Source: a bacterium (GTDB lineage Bacteria > Bacillota > Bacilli > Lactobacillales > Streptococcaceae). From it: a DNA stretch of 64,000 bases. Position numbers and translations under genes: made by a program. Shown one piece after another: positions 41,573 to 49,012 of this stretch (the first letter of the stretch is position 1; each line of letters begins with the position of its first letter). The notes beneath the pieces were generated by a model. The model made no database searches, was not told where the DNA came from, and saw nothing but the letters and a program-made list of their open reading frames with translations. The stretch is from contig CAJNCI010000005.1 in assembly GCA_905221215.1 (NCBI GenBank), forward strand, positions 1 through 64,000, in the 5' to 3' direction.

Positions 41573-41646
41573 TAGTGTGAGTTGGGATTTTACTAGCCTA
41601 TTTGGTTGCTTTTTGATACAATAATTCAAATAAAGGAGGAGACTGT

Positions 41647-41913
41647 ATGGATTTAGATATTATTCGTCAAGAAATTGATCAAATCGACGACCAAATTGTC
41701 AAACTGTTAGAAGAACGAATGCATTTGGTTGAGGGGGTAGTTGCCTATAAGAAAGCTTCAGGAAAACCGATTTTAGATACTAAGAGAGAAGAAGTTATTT
41801 TTGAAAAGGTTAGAAGTCGTGTAGAGGATAAGCGCTATCAGGAGACTATTGTCGCGACTTTTTCTGACATACTCAAACGTTCGCGTGATTATCAGGATCA
41901 AAACATCAAATGA
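41647..41913 (+). CDS. Chorismate mutase, AroQ type
   Basis: An 88-residue all-helical chorismate mutase: LDIIRQEIDQIDDQIVKLLE carries the active-site region, and KREEVIFEKV the second helix. It converts chorismate to prephenate for Phe and Tyr synthesis. AAAGGAGGA precedes the start. Its stop codon overlaps the crcB start, so it is co-transcribed with the fluoride channel genes. Confidence 0.9.
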   Translation: MDLDIIRQEIDQIDDQIVKLLEERMHLVEGVVAYKKASGKPILDTKREEVIFEKVRSRVEDKRYQETIVATFSDILKRSRDYQDQNIK

Positions 41914-42284
41914 AAAAAGAACAATTTTATCCGCTAGGGATTTTTCTAGCTGCCATGGTGGGCGGATTGGTTCGCTATCTAGTTTCTACTTGGTTACCAG
42001 CCAGTCCAGACTTTCCTTGGGGTACCCTACTTGTCAACTATCTGGGAATTTTCTGCTTGGTTTATCTGGTAAAAGGCTATCTGGTCTATAAGGGGACTAG
42101 TAAGGGCTTGGTTTTAGCACTGGGGACAGGTTTTTGTGGAGGTTTGACAACCTTTTCTAGTCTCATGCTTGATGCTGTGAAACTGCTTGATACAGGGCGT
42201 TATCTTAGCCTAGTTTTGTATCTCATTTTAAGCGTGGGTGGAGGCCTGCTCTTGGCTTACTATTTGGGGAGGAAGAAATGGTAA
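41910..42284 (+). CDS. crcB: Fluoride channel subunit CrcB/Fluc, first copy
   Basis: A 124-residue four-helix membrane protein with GGLVRYLVS near the N-terminus and the signature GTGFCGGLTTFSS. Fluc subunits pair antiparallel to export fluoride; paired adjacent genes often form heterodimers. It overlaps the genes on both sides by 4 and 7 bases. I saw no fluoride riboswitch upstream. Confidence 0.94.
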   Translation: MKKEQFYPLGIFLAAMVGGLVRYLVSTWLPASPDFPWGTLLVNYLGIFCLVYLVKGYLVYKGTSKGLVLALGTGFCGGLTTFSSLMLDAVKLLDTGRYLSLVLYLILSVGGGLLLAYYLGRKKW

Positions 42285-42607
42285 TCATTTATCTTGCAAT
42301 TGCTTGTGGTTGCGGAGCGCTCGTACGTTATTTCTTTTCCCACTATAATCAAGCTTTTAAATTGCCACTCGGAACGCTAATAGCTAATCTTTTGGGTTGT
42401 TTTTTAATTGGCTTGCTATACAATCATGTGGAGTCTAAGGAAGTCTATACTATTCTAGCAACTGGATTTTGTGGCGGTTTGACAACTTTTTCGACCTTGA
42501 ATGACGAACTCCAAAGACTGTTAAGTGATAAGAAGGTATTTTATTCTTATTTAGCTTTGACCTACCTAGGTGGTTTGGTTGCGATTTTTTTAGGAATTTT
42601 GCTATAA
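42278..42607 (+). CDS. crcB: Fluoride channel subunit CrcB/Fluc, second copy
   Basis: A 109-residue four-helix membrane protein with GCGALVRYFFS and ATGFCGGLTTFSTLN. Probable partner of the preceding crcB; its start overlaps that gene's end, with GAGGAAG upstream. Confidence 0.94.
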   Translation: MVIIYLAIACGCGALVRYFFSHYNQAFKLPLGTLIANLLGCFLIGLLYNHVESKEVYTILATGFCGGLTTFSTLNDELQRLLSDKKVFYSYLALTYLGGLVAIFLGILL

Positions 42608-42636
42608 ATTTCTTTACTTTTTTGTGGAAATTTGGT

Positions 42637-42721
42637 AAACTGTATCTTGTGTGTAATGGACGCACAAAAATACAGTTTATCCGCTGAGGAAGATTCCTCA
42701 AGATTGACAAAGATAGGAGAA
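42637..42721 (+). promoter_or_regulatory. Ribosomal protein L19 leader
   Basis: A long hairpin AAACTGTAT...ATACAGTTT (42637-42678) with an inner GTGTG/CGCAC stem, followed by a second hairpin TGAGGA/TTCCTCA (about 42685-42699), just before rplS. It fits a structured L19 leader of the kind known in Firmicutes, likely used for autoregulation by L19. Confidence 0.7.
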
Positions 42722-42725
42722 TAAA

Positions 42726-43073
42726 ATGAATCCATTAATCCAAAGCTTGACTGAAGGTCAACTTCGTACTGATATCCCATCATTCCGTCCTGGTGACACT
42801 GTTCGTGTACACGCGAAAGTTGTCGAAGGTAACCGTGAACGTATCCAGATTTTTGAAGGTGTTGTTATTGCACGTAAAGGTGCTGGCATCTCAGAAAACT
42901 ACACAGTTCGTAAAATCTCTAACGGTGTAGGTGTTGAGCGTATCTTCCCAATCCACACTCCACGTGTCGAAAAAATTGAAGTTGTTCGTTACGGTAAAGT
43001 ACGTCGTGCGAAATTGTACTACTTGCGTGCACTTCAAGGTAAGGCAGCTCGTATCAAAGAAATCCGTCGTTAA
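42726..43073 (+). CDS. rplS: Ribosomal protein bL19
   Basis: A 115-residue large-subunit protein at the subunit interface. It has [20 protein letters not shown], the signature [17 protein letters not shown] and a basic C-terminus ([10 protein letters not shown]). ATAGGAGAA precedes the start. Confidence 0.97.
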
Positions 43074-43081
43074 TTCGACTA

Positions 43082-43110
43082 AAAAACTCTGCTCATTCAG
43101 CAGAGTTTTT
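43082..43110 (+). terminator. Terminator of rplS
   Basis: AAAAACTCTGCT pairs with AGCAGAGTTTTT around CATTC. Confidence 0.92.
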
Positions 43111-43115
43111 ATCTA

Positions 43116-43187
43116 GCTCCCTTAGTTCAATGGATATAACAACTCCCTCCTAAGGAGTAGTTGCAGGTTCGATTCCTGCAGGGGGCA
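43116..43187 (+). tRNA. tRNA-Arg (anticodon CCT)
   Basis: A 72-base cloverleaf without encoded CCA. Acceptor GCTCCCT pairs with AGGGGGC, the anticodon arm is ACTCC-CTCCTAA-GGAGT (anticodon CCT, reads AGG), and the T arm is GCAGG-TTCGATT-CCTGC. Discriminator A at 43187. The D arm has one mismatched pair. It marks the start of the accessory island downstream. Confidence 0.95.
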
Positions 43188-43526
43188 TTTTTAGAAATGT
43201 AAAGAAAGACAAAGAAAATTCAAAGTGTTTGTCTATGGGCAATCACCACAATTTAGTTTTTTAAAATAGGTTAGTATTTTTTCTTTGACTAATTCATGAT
43301 TAAAATTTTACCAAAAGTCAATTAATATAGAATAAAATATAGTGAAATGAAATAAAAACTCAGCAAATAGATTAAAAATTTAAACTAATTTCTATTAATG
43401 TTTTAGGAACCATATTGTACTATTCTAGATTAGATTTACTATAGATTAGGAAACTGGTCTATTTTGTTTTGTATTTAATAATTAAAAAAAGTTGAAGTGT
43501 CTTACTCAAGGTGATACAATAGATAT
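43188..43526. other. AT-rich region between the tRNA and the island's first gene
   Basis: About 340 bases with no gene. One hairpin is possible (GACAAA/TTTGTC, about 43209-43234). I could not find a second copy of the tRNA 3' end to serve as an attachment site. Confidence 0.5.
43493..43521 (+). promoter_or_regulatory. Promoter of the DinJ-like gene
   Basis: TTGAAG, 17-base spacer, TACAAT, about 30 bases before the GTG start. Confidence 0.65.
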
Positions 43527-43551
43527 ACAGAATAAATCAAGGAGAAATGCT

Positions 43552-43713
43552 GTGTCACAAATTGCTGTAAGAGTAGATGATGAATTGAAAAAAGAAGCGA
43601 CTGCAATTTTTAATGAGTTGGGGTTGGATATGTCATCTGCTGTGAAGTTATTTTTAAAACAGAGTGTGCTGACAAGAAGCATTCCTTTTGAAGTTAAACT
43701 TGATTCTGAGTAA
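43552..43713 (+). CDS. Orphan RelB/DinJ-family antitoxin, short
   Basis: A 53-residue protein (SQIAVRVDDELKKEATAIFN, then DMSSAVKLFLKQSV) matching the ribbon-helix-helix N-terminal half of RelB/DinJ antitoxins. Full-length relatives have 80-100 residues, and the toxin-binding C-terminus and any YafQ/RelE toxin gene are missing. The start is GTG 43552, with AAGGAG upstream. It could be a remnant, a regulator, or a solitary antitoxin. Confidence 0.7.
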   Translation: MSQIAVRVDDELKKEATAIFNELGLDMSSAVKLFLKQSVLTRSIPFEVKLDSE

Positions 43714-43758
43714 GCTGAAATAAAAGTATGGCTATATATGATATAAAGGGGTTTAGTT

Positions 43759-44073
43759 ATGGTTTATACAATAGATCAGATAAAGGAAAAAATTGTTCCT
43801 GTTGCTAAACAATATGATTTATCTAAAATTTATCTATTTGGCTCTTATGCTAGGGGTGAAGCTGATGGACAAAGTGATGTTGATATTGCTTTGGAGTTAG
43901 AGGATGATTCGATATATTTTGATGTATATGGTAGGCTTTTAACTATTTTTGATGGTAATATAGATATTCTATTGGTTAGTGATTTACTTTCTCCAAAAAC
44001 GAATATTGGGAAGTTAGTTAAGAAAAATTTTTTGAATGATAGAGAGGTTATTTATGAGAAGTCAATCTCTTGA
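43759..44073 (+). CDS. mntA: MntA-like nucleotidyltransferase antitoxin
   Basis: A 104-residue minimal nucleotidyltransferase. The hallmark GSX10DXD is exact: GSYARGEADGQSDVD (about residues 29-43), with a third acidic position in NIDILLV. In characterised HepT/MntA systems this antitoxin adds AMP to a tyrosine of the HEPN toxin. AAAGGGG precedes the start. It overlaps hepT by 20 bases. Confidence 0.88.
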   Translation: MVYTIDQIKEKIVPVAKQYDLSKIYLFGSYARGEADGQSDVDIALELEDDSIYFDVYGRLLTIFDGNIDILLVSDLLSPKTNIGKLVKKNFLNDREVIYEKSIS

Positions 44074-44428
44074 AACTGATATAGCCTATTTGAAGGATAT
44101 GATTTTATATCTTGATAAGGCTGTTGCTGTTTTGGAAAAAGCAAGAAGATATAATTTACCTTTAGATGATGATATGGTAGTTGATTCTATCGCTATGAAT
44201 TTAGGACAAGTAGGAGAACAGTTATCCTTAGGCAAATTATCAGAGGAAGTAAAACAGAAGTATTCAGATAGGATAAACTGGATTCAGATAAAAGGTTTTA
44301 GAAATTTTATTTATCATAATTATTCCAACTTAAATTTTAAAATTATAGAGGATATATTGAAGGAATCTGTTCCCAAAACGAAAGAATCTTTATACTCGAT
44401 TATAATAGAATTAGAAGGTGAATCATAA
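44054..44428 (+). CDS. hepT: HepT-like HEPN RNase toxin
   Basis: A 124-residue helical HEPN-domain protein. The catalytic RX4HXY motif is present as RNFIYHNY (about residues 82-89); the motif's final Tyr is the residue modified by MntA in studied systems. The ATG at 44054 follows AGAGAGG. Together with mntA it forms a complete type VII toxin-antitoxin pair. Confidence 0.87.
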   Translation: MRSQSLETDIAYLKDMILYLDKAVAVLEKARRYNLPLDDDMVVDSIAMNLGQVGEQLSLGKLSEEVKQKYSDRINWIQIKGFRNFIYHNYSNLNFKIIEDILKESVPKTKESLYSIIIELEGES

Positions 44429-44487
44429 ACTAGAAAATATTATTTTTCAGAAAGACAAACTATAAAGACGTATGAAAGATTTGCTAG

Positions 44488-44877
44488 AAATCGACAAATT
44501 TTGTTCCTCAAAAAACGAATACTTTCATAAGAGAAATTCTTATTGATGAAGATTTAATATCTGTATTGGATGCATTGAAAGAGGAACAAGATAAGGTTCT
44601 TTATAATCGTGACGAATTAAAGAAATATGATTTGATCTTTTGTGATAGAAGGTATAAACTTTCTACAAATTATGGATTGAATAAATGCTTGAAAGTATTT
44701 TTATCCGAACTTGGGATAGGTAGTCAAACCATGATAGCAACAGCAGGCAGGCATATTTACGGTTCATATTTATTATCAAAAGGTGTTGATATATGGGCTG
44801 TTTCAAGATTACTAAGGCATAAAGATATACAACAAATTATTCAAACTTACGGACATACTCTAAAAGAGGGTTATTAA
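44488..44877 (+). pseudogene. 5'-truncated tyrosine integrase (C-terminal fragment)
   Basis: The open frame runs from after a stop at 44485 to the TAA ending at 44877, without a good start. It reads FVPQKTNTFIREILID like an integrase catalytic entry and ends in HKDIQQIIQTYGHTLKEGY, which includes the late His and the region of the catalytic Tyr. In the box II region the usual HxxRH reads TAGRH, so the first histidine is replaced. The N-terminal DNA-binding domains are missing. A relic of a phage or integrative element at the tRNA-Arg. Confidence 0.75.
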
Positions 44878-45121
44878 TAAAAAGTATGATTTAGTAAGAG
44901 AATGAATGTTAGTAAAAGGATAAAATAATTTTGACCAATTAAATAGGAAAAATAAGGACTTCCTTTATTAGAATGTCCTTATTTTTATTATGGAATTGGA
45001 CAAATGAGGTAAAGGTTCAGATTTATGAATTCAGAAAGCAAGTACAAAGCTTTAAACAGCTTTCGAAAAGATTTGGTGTGGATTTTTTGGGCTAAGGTTT
45101 GTGACAAGATGAATTGATTAT

Positions 45122-45331
45122 TATGAACTAGAGAGTGTAAAAAATGGGGAAAATCCTTATTATTCTCCTGAATTTGATATGTTGTAAAAGACTATTTCTG
45201 GTCTGTTAAATCTATCAATAGCAAAATCTAAACGTGATAGTCTAACATCTAGTACATTTAATGTTAATAGTTTTATCAATCGCTTGAGTAAGAAAATTTC
45301 AAAAGAAGAAGGGATAGGTTTTCAAAGGTAA
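45122..45331 (+). pseudogene. Degraded ORF of unknown origin
   Basis: A frame reading YELESVKNGENPYYSPEFDML, TAA at 45185-45187, then KTISGLLNLSIAKSKRD and on to a stop at 45329-45331. A second frame upstream (from 45025) is also broken. Codon use looks protein-like, but I recognise no family. It appears to be part of the decaying island. Confidence 0.4.
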
Positions 45332-45380
45332 CCTATCTAGTCATTGCTTATATATAATTTGTATCTTTTGCTTTATTAAT

Positions 45381-45409
45381 TTGTATTTAAAATTTAATCA
45401 TGTTACAAT
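45381..45409 (+). promoter_or_regulatory. Promoter of the RRNPP-type regulator
   Basis: TTGTAT, 17-base spacer, TACAAT with an upstream TG, 36 bases before the GTG start. Confidence 0.65.
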
Positions 45410-45445
45410 TGAAATTGAAATCGAATAGAAAAGGAAAATGCAAAC

Positions 45446-46312
45446 GTGGGTACACTATTAGCAACAAGATTAAAAAATAGACGAAAAGAATTAAAAATGT
45501 CTCAGCGAGAATTGGCTGAGGGGATATGTAAACAGGGGCAGATTAGTCGATTAGAGAATGGAGAATTTACTCCAGGAGCAGACTTTTTATATGCTCTGTC
45601 TAAGAAGTTAAAAGTTAGTATAGATTATTTTTTTAATGAGCAGATTGGAGAGGAGATTGATGAGTTATCAGAGTTTAAGAAGTTAGCCCAGACATTTATC
45701 ACAAATCGAAATTATGAGTCTTTGAAATATATATATGAATTAGAGAGTGTAAAGGTACATCGCTTGTCTCTAGTAGATAAGTTTTATATGGAGTGGATAA
45801 AATCTCTTATAGATTTTTATCTCTATGGGCAAAAAGAGGAGGGTGTGGCAAGATTGGAGAAGGTACTGTCTCAGTTAAATGTAACTGACCTGATCTACCT
45901 TCAAGTTTCAAATACTCTATTTAATTTTTATTATGATATTGAAGATTTAGAGAGTTTTAATGAAATTCGAGAAAAGTTAGAGTATCAAGTAAATCAACTC
46001 AAGTTAAACACAATCGAAGAATTAAACCTTTCTATTAAATTTAATTATAATGTTTGTCGCTATCTATGGTTGCAGAATAATACTGAAGAGGCTATTACTA
46101 AAATCACAGATACGATAAAGCAATGTAAGACGTATAGAACAACATATCTTTTGGCTGATTTGTATGTATTGATGGGAAATGTCAGTAAGAATTTTTCTTC
46201 TAAAGTTGCAGTAAAAGAGTACTTTGAAACGGCTTATTTCCTGTATAAGCTTGAGGGCAATATGTCAATGGCTCTTAAAATCGAGCATTATATTGCAGAT
46301 ATAACAGAATAG
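45446..46312 (+). CDS. HTH-TPR regulator of the RRNPP type (PlcR/TprA-like)
   Basis: A 288-residue cytoplasmic regulator. An N-terminal Xre-type HTH (about residues 5-65: LKNRRKELKMSQRELAEG, GQISRLENGEF) precedes an all-helical TPR-like domain (about 80-285). This is the architecture of peptide-responsive PlcR/TprA regulators. The start is GTG, with AAAGGA eleven bases upstream. No obvious signal-peptide gene lies beside it. It probably regulates itself or the CYTH and transporter genes downstream; that is inference. Confidence 0.78.
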   Translation: MGTLLATRLKNRRKELKMSQRELAEGICKQGQISRLENGEFTPGADFLYALSKKLKVSIDYFFNEQIGEEIDELSEFKKLAQTFITNRNYESLKYIYELESVKVHRLSLVDKFYMEWIKSLIDFYLYGQKEEGVARLEKVLSQLNVTDLIYLQVSNTLFNFYYDIEDLESFNEIREKLEYQVNQLKLNTIEELNLSIKFNYNVCRYLWLQNNTEEAITKITDTIKQCKTYRTTYLLADLYVLMGNVSKNFSSKVAVKEYFETAYFLYKLEGNMSMALKIEHYIADITE

Positions 46313-46316
46313 TAAA

Positions 46317-46346
46317 GACGATGTTCAATTAAGCATCGTTTTTTTA
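46317..46346 (+). terminator. Terminator of the regulator
   Basis: ACGATG pairs with CATCGT, followed by seven T. Confidence 0.78.
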
Positions 46347-46405
46347 ATCCAGAAAGATACAAATATGTATTTAATAAAAATAAATAAAAAACATTATTAA
46401 AATTC

Positions 46406-46434
46406 TTGACATTATTATATTGAAGTGCTAAAAT
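46406..46434 (+). promoter_or_regulatory. Strong promoter of the CYTH gene
   Basis: Consensus TTGACA, 17-base spacer, TAAAAT with an upstream TG. It predicts a leader of about 105 bases. Confidence 0.75.
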
Positions 46435-46545
46435 GAGTACAAGAAAATATTAGGCTTTTTGTCCATAAAACATCTACAGAAACTTACTATAGACTGAGTG
46501 AATGTAAAGAGACTTCAGCCTTTGAAGAATTGAGAGGTAAAATTA

Positions 46546-47103
46546 ATGAATGAATTAGAAGTTAGATTTGAACTCAACGATGAGAAAGATTATAATAATG
46601 CTATTTCATATTTAGAAAAATCTTATAAATTTAAGAATGAAAATAAGCAAGTTGATGAATATTTTAAAACAAAAGGAAGAGAATTTGAAAATGATGAGGT
46701 AGGTAGCTTTATCTACAGAATTCGTCAAGAAGATGATAATAGAGCAAGTATTTTCACAAGAAAAGATACGATAAAACAAGGAATGTGGAGTGAAAGTGAA
46801 ATAGAGTTAGAATCTGAAAAATTAGAATTTGTAAGAAATATCTTGCAAGATGGATTTTCAAATATTTTCACAATAAGTAAACATAGAAAGACTTATCATG
46901 ATGAATTAGAAAATAAAACGATTAATCTAGATAAGATTGATGGTCTTGGGTTTTATCTTGAGATAGAGATTTTAGGAGATTTTTCAAAAGAAGATTATAG
47001 TAATTTTTATGATAAAATGTGCGGAGAGTTCTCGTTTTTAAATTCAAAAATAGAAACAAAGGGCTATGTCCAATTAATGAGAGAAAAAAATGGACGTAAT
47101 TAA
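46546..47103 (+). CDS. CYTH-domain protein (adenylate cyclase class IV / triphosphatase fold)
   Basis: A 185-residue protein beginning NELEVRFEL, which fits the CYTH signature ExExK with arginine in place of lysine (Glu3, Glu5, Arg7). Further tunnel residues are plausible in IYRIRQEDDNRASIFTRKD and in LDKIDGLGFYLEIEI. CYTH enzymes act on triphosphates (thiamine triphosphate, tripolyphosphate) or make cAMP; the substrate cannot be told. The stop codon lies at the edge of a duplicated transporter fragment, so the C-terminus may be recently altered. Confidence 0.75.
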   Translation: MNELEVRFELNDEKDYNNAISYLEKSYKFKNENKQVDEYFKTKGREFENDEVGSFIYRIRQEDDNRASIFTRKDTIKQGMWSESEIELESEKLEFVRNILQDGFSNIFTISKHRKTYHDELENKTINLDKIDGLGFYLEIEILGDFSKEDYSNFYDKMCGEFSFLNSKIETKGYVQLMREKNGRN

Positions 47104-47207
47104 AATTATCAAATAGTCTTGTTGGGATTGTTTACTCAATTACTGGATTTGGAAGTTTGATAGCAGTAACCTTTCTTTCTACTTTTTGAATAAGAAGGAT
47201 GCCTTTA
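47102..47207 (+). pseudogene. Duplicated fragment of the MFS transporter gene
   Basis: About 106 bases nearly identical to 48293-48399 (shared e.g. TTTGATAGCAGTAACC), with about seven differences including an indel that breaks the frame. It codes for part of one membrane segment (NSLVGIVYSI-like) and is not functional alone. Confidence 0.85.
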
Positions 47208-47368
47208 GGGATAGTGGTAAGTGATACTAAAGCCTCTTTGAGAGGCAAGTGACGAATCAAGAGCAATAAGGCTTGAACAACGTGAAAGCCAGCGTCTTTA
47301 GGCGCTGGCTGGTAGTTTGGGCTTATAGCCCTGGGACAAACCACCCGTTTGACGGGTGGTCATGATTA
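47208..47368 (+). mobile_element. Right end of an IS200/IS605-like element (TnpB lost), with omega-RNA-like structure
   Basis: A dense series of hairpins: GCCTCTTTGAGAGGC, GCCAGCG/CGCTGGC, GGGCTTATAGCCC and a final ACCACCCGTTTGACGGGTGGT followed by CATGATT. The order and the terminal subterminal palindrome resemble the right end and omega RNA of IS200/IS605 TnpB elements. No TnpA or TnpB gene remains. The assignment is from pattern recognition. Confidence 0.6.
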
Positions 47369-47573
47369 TTATGAAATAGATGGTACTTGTTATCTTGATT
47401 TTAGAGTATCTGGCGAGGATGTATATTTCATTGAGTTAGTAACTATGTATGGTTTAAGTGAAAATAGTGCGGTACCAACTCTTGCAAAGAGGTTTGGAAT
47501 AAGTCTTACCGATTTAATAAAAAGTGATATTCATCGTGGTTTAACTAGAAAGAAGGGACATTTTGGATATTAA
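47364..47573 (+). pseudogene. 5'-truncated gene of unknown function
   Basis: The open frame reads YYEIDGTCYLDFRVSGED, then SENSAVPTLAKRFGISL and ends DIHRGLTRKKGHFGY. It begins directly at the IS-like end; the only upstream starts lie within that end (TTG 47349). It looks like the last 70 or so residues of a larger protein whose front was replaced. No family recognised. Confidence 0.5.
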
Positions 47574-48776
47574 CAAGAAAACGTTTTATACAATTACTTT
47601 TGGTGAATTTATATCAAATATTGGAGATAGATTTCAGAAAATTGCTTTTCCAATCTTAATTTACCAAGAATTTCATTCGTCTTTTGCAATGGGAGGAATG
47701 GTGATTATTGAATTGCTACCTCAATTCTTCTTGGGATTTGTTATGGGTTACTTATTGGATAATTTCAATAAGAAAAAATACTATTATGGTCTACATTAAT
47801 ACCTGCATTATTATGTAGTGTAATACCGATTTTATCTAAATATTCAGTTTCTATATTTTTTTACTATGTTATTGCATTTTTGATACCTTTATTTTCGACA
47901 CTTTTTCAAACAGGATTCTCAGTCATTACTCCTGCTTTATTTGAGAAGGAAGAATTACAAAAATATAATTCTCAATTTCAAGGTGTACGAACTATTTCAA
48001 AATTAATTTCTCCAGCTCTAGCAGGGGTATTAATGTTAAAGTTTAATATTAATAGTATTTTTTTTATAAATAGTGCTTCTTTCTTATTGTTATTTCTTTC
48101 AATACTAATTTCATATATTCCAGATCAAGAACACAAGGAGAATGGTAATGATGATATAAAAGAAATTTTTGTAGGTTTTAAAGAGAACTTTACAAATATT
48201 AAGTTGAGGATTTCTTTACTCTTTACTATTGTTGTGAATATCGCTATGCTAGGCTTCAATGCAACGATTATTTATTATTTACAGGATCAATTAAAATTAT
48301 CAAATAGTCTTGTTGGAATTGTATACTCAATTGCTGGATTTGGTAGTTTGATAGCAGTAACCTTTCTTTCTACGTTTTTGAATAAGAAGGATACCTTTAT
48401 CTTAATGAATATATCAATGGTAACTATCCCACTTGTCATTATGGCAAGCGGAATAGTAGAAAATTGGATATTTTTTGGAATTTGTTACTCAATTTTGAGT
48501 GGACTAATTACAATAGCTTCTGTCTCAATTACAACAATACAGCAACAAGAAAGTACTGAGTATAATATTGGTAAAATACTTTCTAGTTCTTTTGTAATAG
48601 CTACCATTTTTGCTCCTTTTGGAGGGATACTGGCTGCTTATTTTAATTGGCTTTTAAACCCGAGATTAAGTCTAGTTATTTTGGGATTATTAAGTAGTTT
48701 ATTGGTTATTCTTATAAAGAGTTATGAAAAAAAGCTAACTAAGAAAAGAACTGCAATATTTATAAAGGAAGATTAG
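47563..48776 (+). pseudogene. MFS transporter split by a frameshift
   Basis: A major facilitator superfamily protein of about 400 residues. Part 1 (TTG 47563 to stop at 47799) reads DINKKTFYTITFGEFISNIG and ends abnormally after KKKYYYGLH. In another frame from about 47778 the sequence continues LLWSTLIPALLCSVIPI and runs to 48776 with about ten membrane helices. The shift is at a run of six A (47773-47778); one more A restores NKKKILLWS. AAGAAGGG lies before the TTG. Substrate unknown. Confidence 0.8.
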
Positions 48777-48830
48777 TGGGTTAATTATCATTAGAAAAAA
48801 TAATATTAATTCGTAGTAAAATAAAAAAAT

Positions 48831-48863
48831 GAAAAAGGTTTTACATAATGTACTACCTTTTTC
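48831..48863 (+). terminator. Hairpin after the MFS gene
   Basis: GAAAAAGGT pairs with ACCTTTTTC around a 15-base loop. It probably serves as a terminator. Confidence 0.55.
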
Positions 48864-48917
48864 AGATTTAATAATTATTTAGGAGATAGAACTAGAAACC
48901 AAAAATACTGAATCTTG

Positions 48918-48966
48918 AACTGCACCCCAAAAGTAAGATTTTTTCTGTCTAACTTTTGGGGTCAGT
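48918..48966. repeat. IS3-like terminal hairpin or bidirectional terminator
   Basis: CCCCAAAAGTAAGA (48924-48937) faces TCTAACTTTTGGGG (48947-48960), with one mismatch and outer ACTG/CAGT pairing. These sequences resemble inverted repeats of IS3-family elements. With no transposase between them, it may be an abutted pair of IS ends, a minimal MITE, or a terminator between convergent genes. Confidence 0.5.
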
Positions 48967-49012
48967 ACAGTATCTCTAACTTCTGGAGTGCTTTTTCTAT
49001 ATTCAAATTATT

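Noticed and set aside
41573..41646. Fluoride riboswitch ahead of the chorismate mutase-crcB operon
   Set aside because: The short leader shows no crcB-motif pairing; only a promoter and ribosome binding site fit.
45122..45145. YELESVK shared between the degraded ORF and the RRNPP regulator (about 45733)
   Set aside because: The match is only seven residues and does not extend, so it is treated as chance.
46434..46454. Short ORF MSTRKY just after the CYTH promoter as a signal peptide gene
   Set aside because: Its ATG lies at the predicted transcript start, it lacks a ribosome binding site and has no secretion signal.
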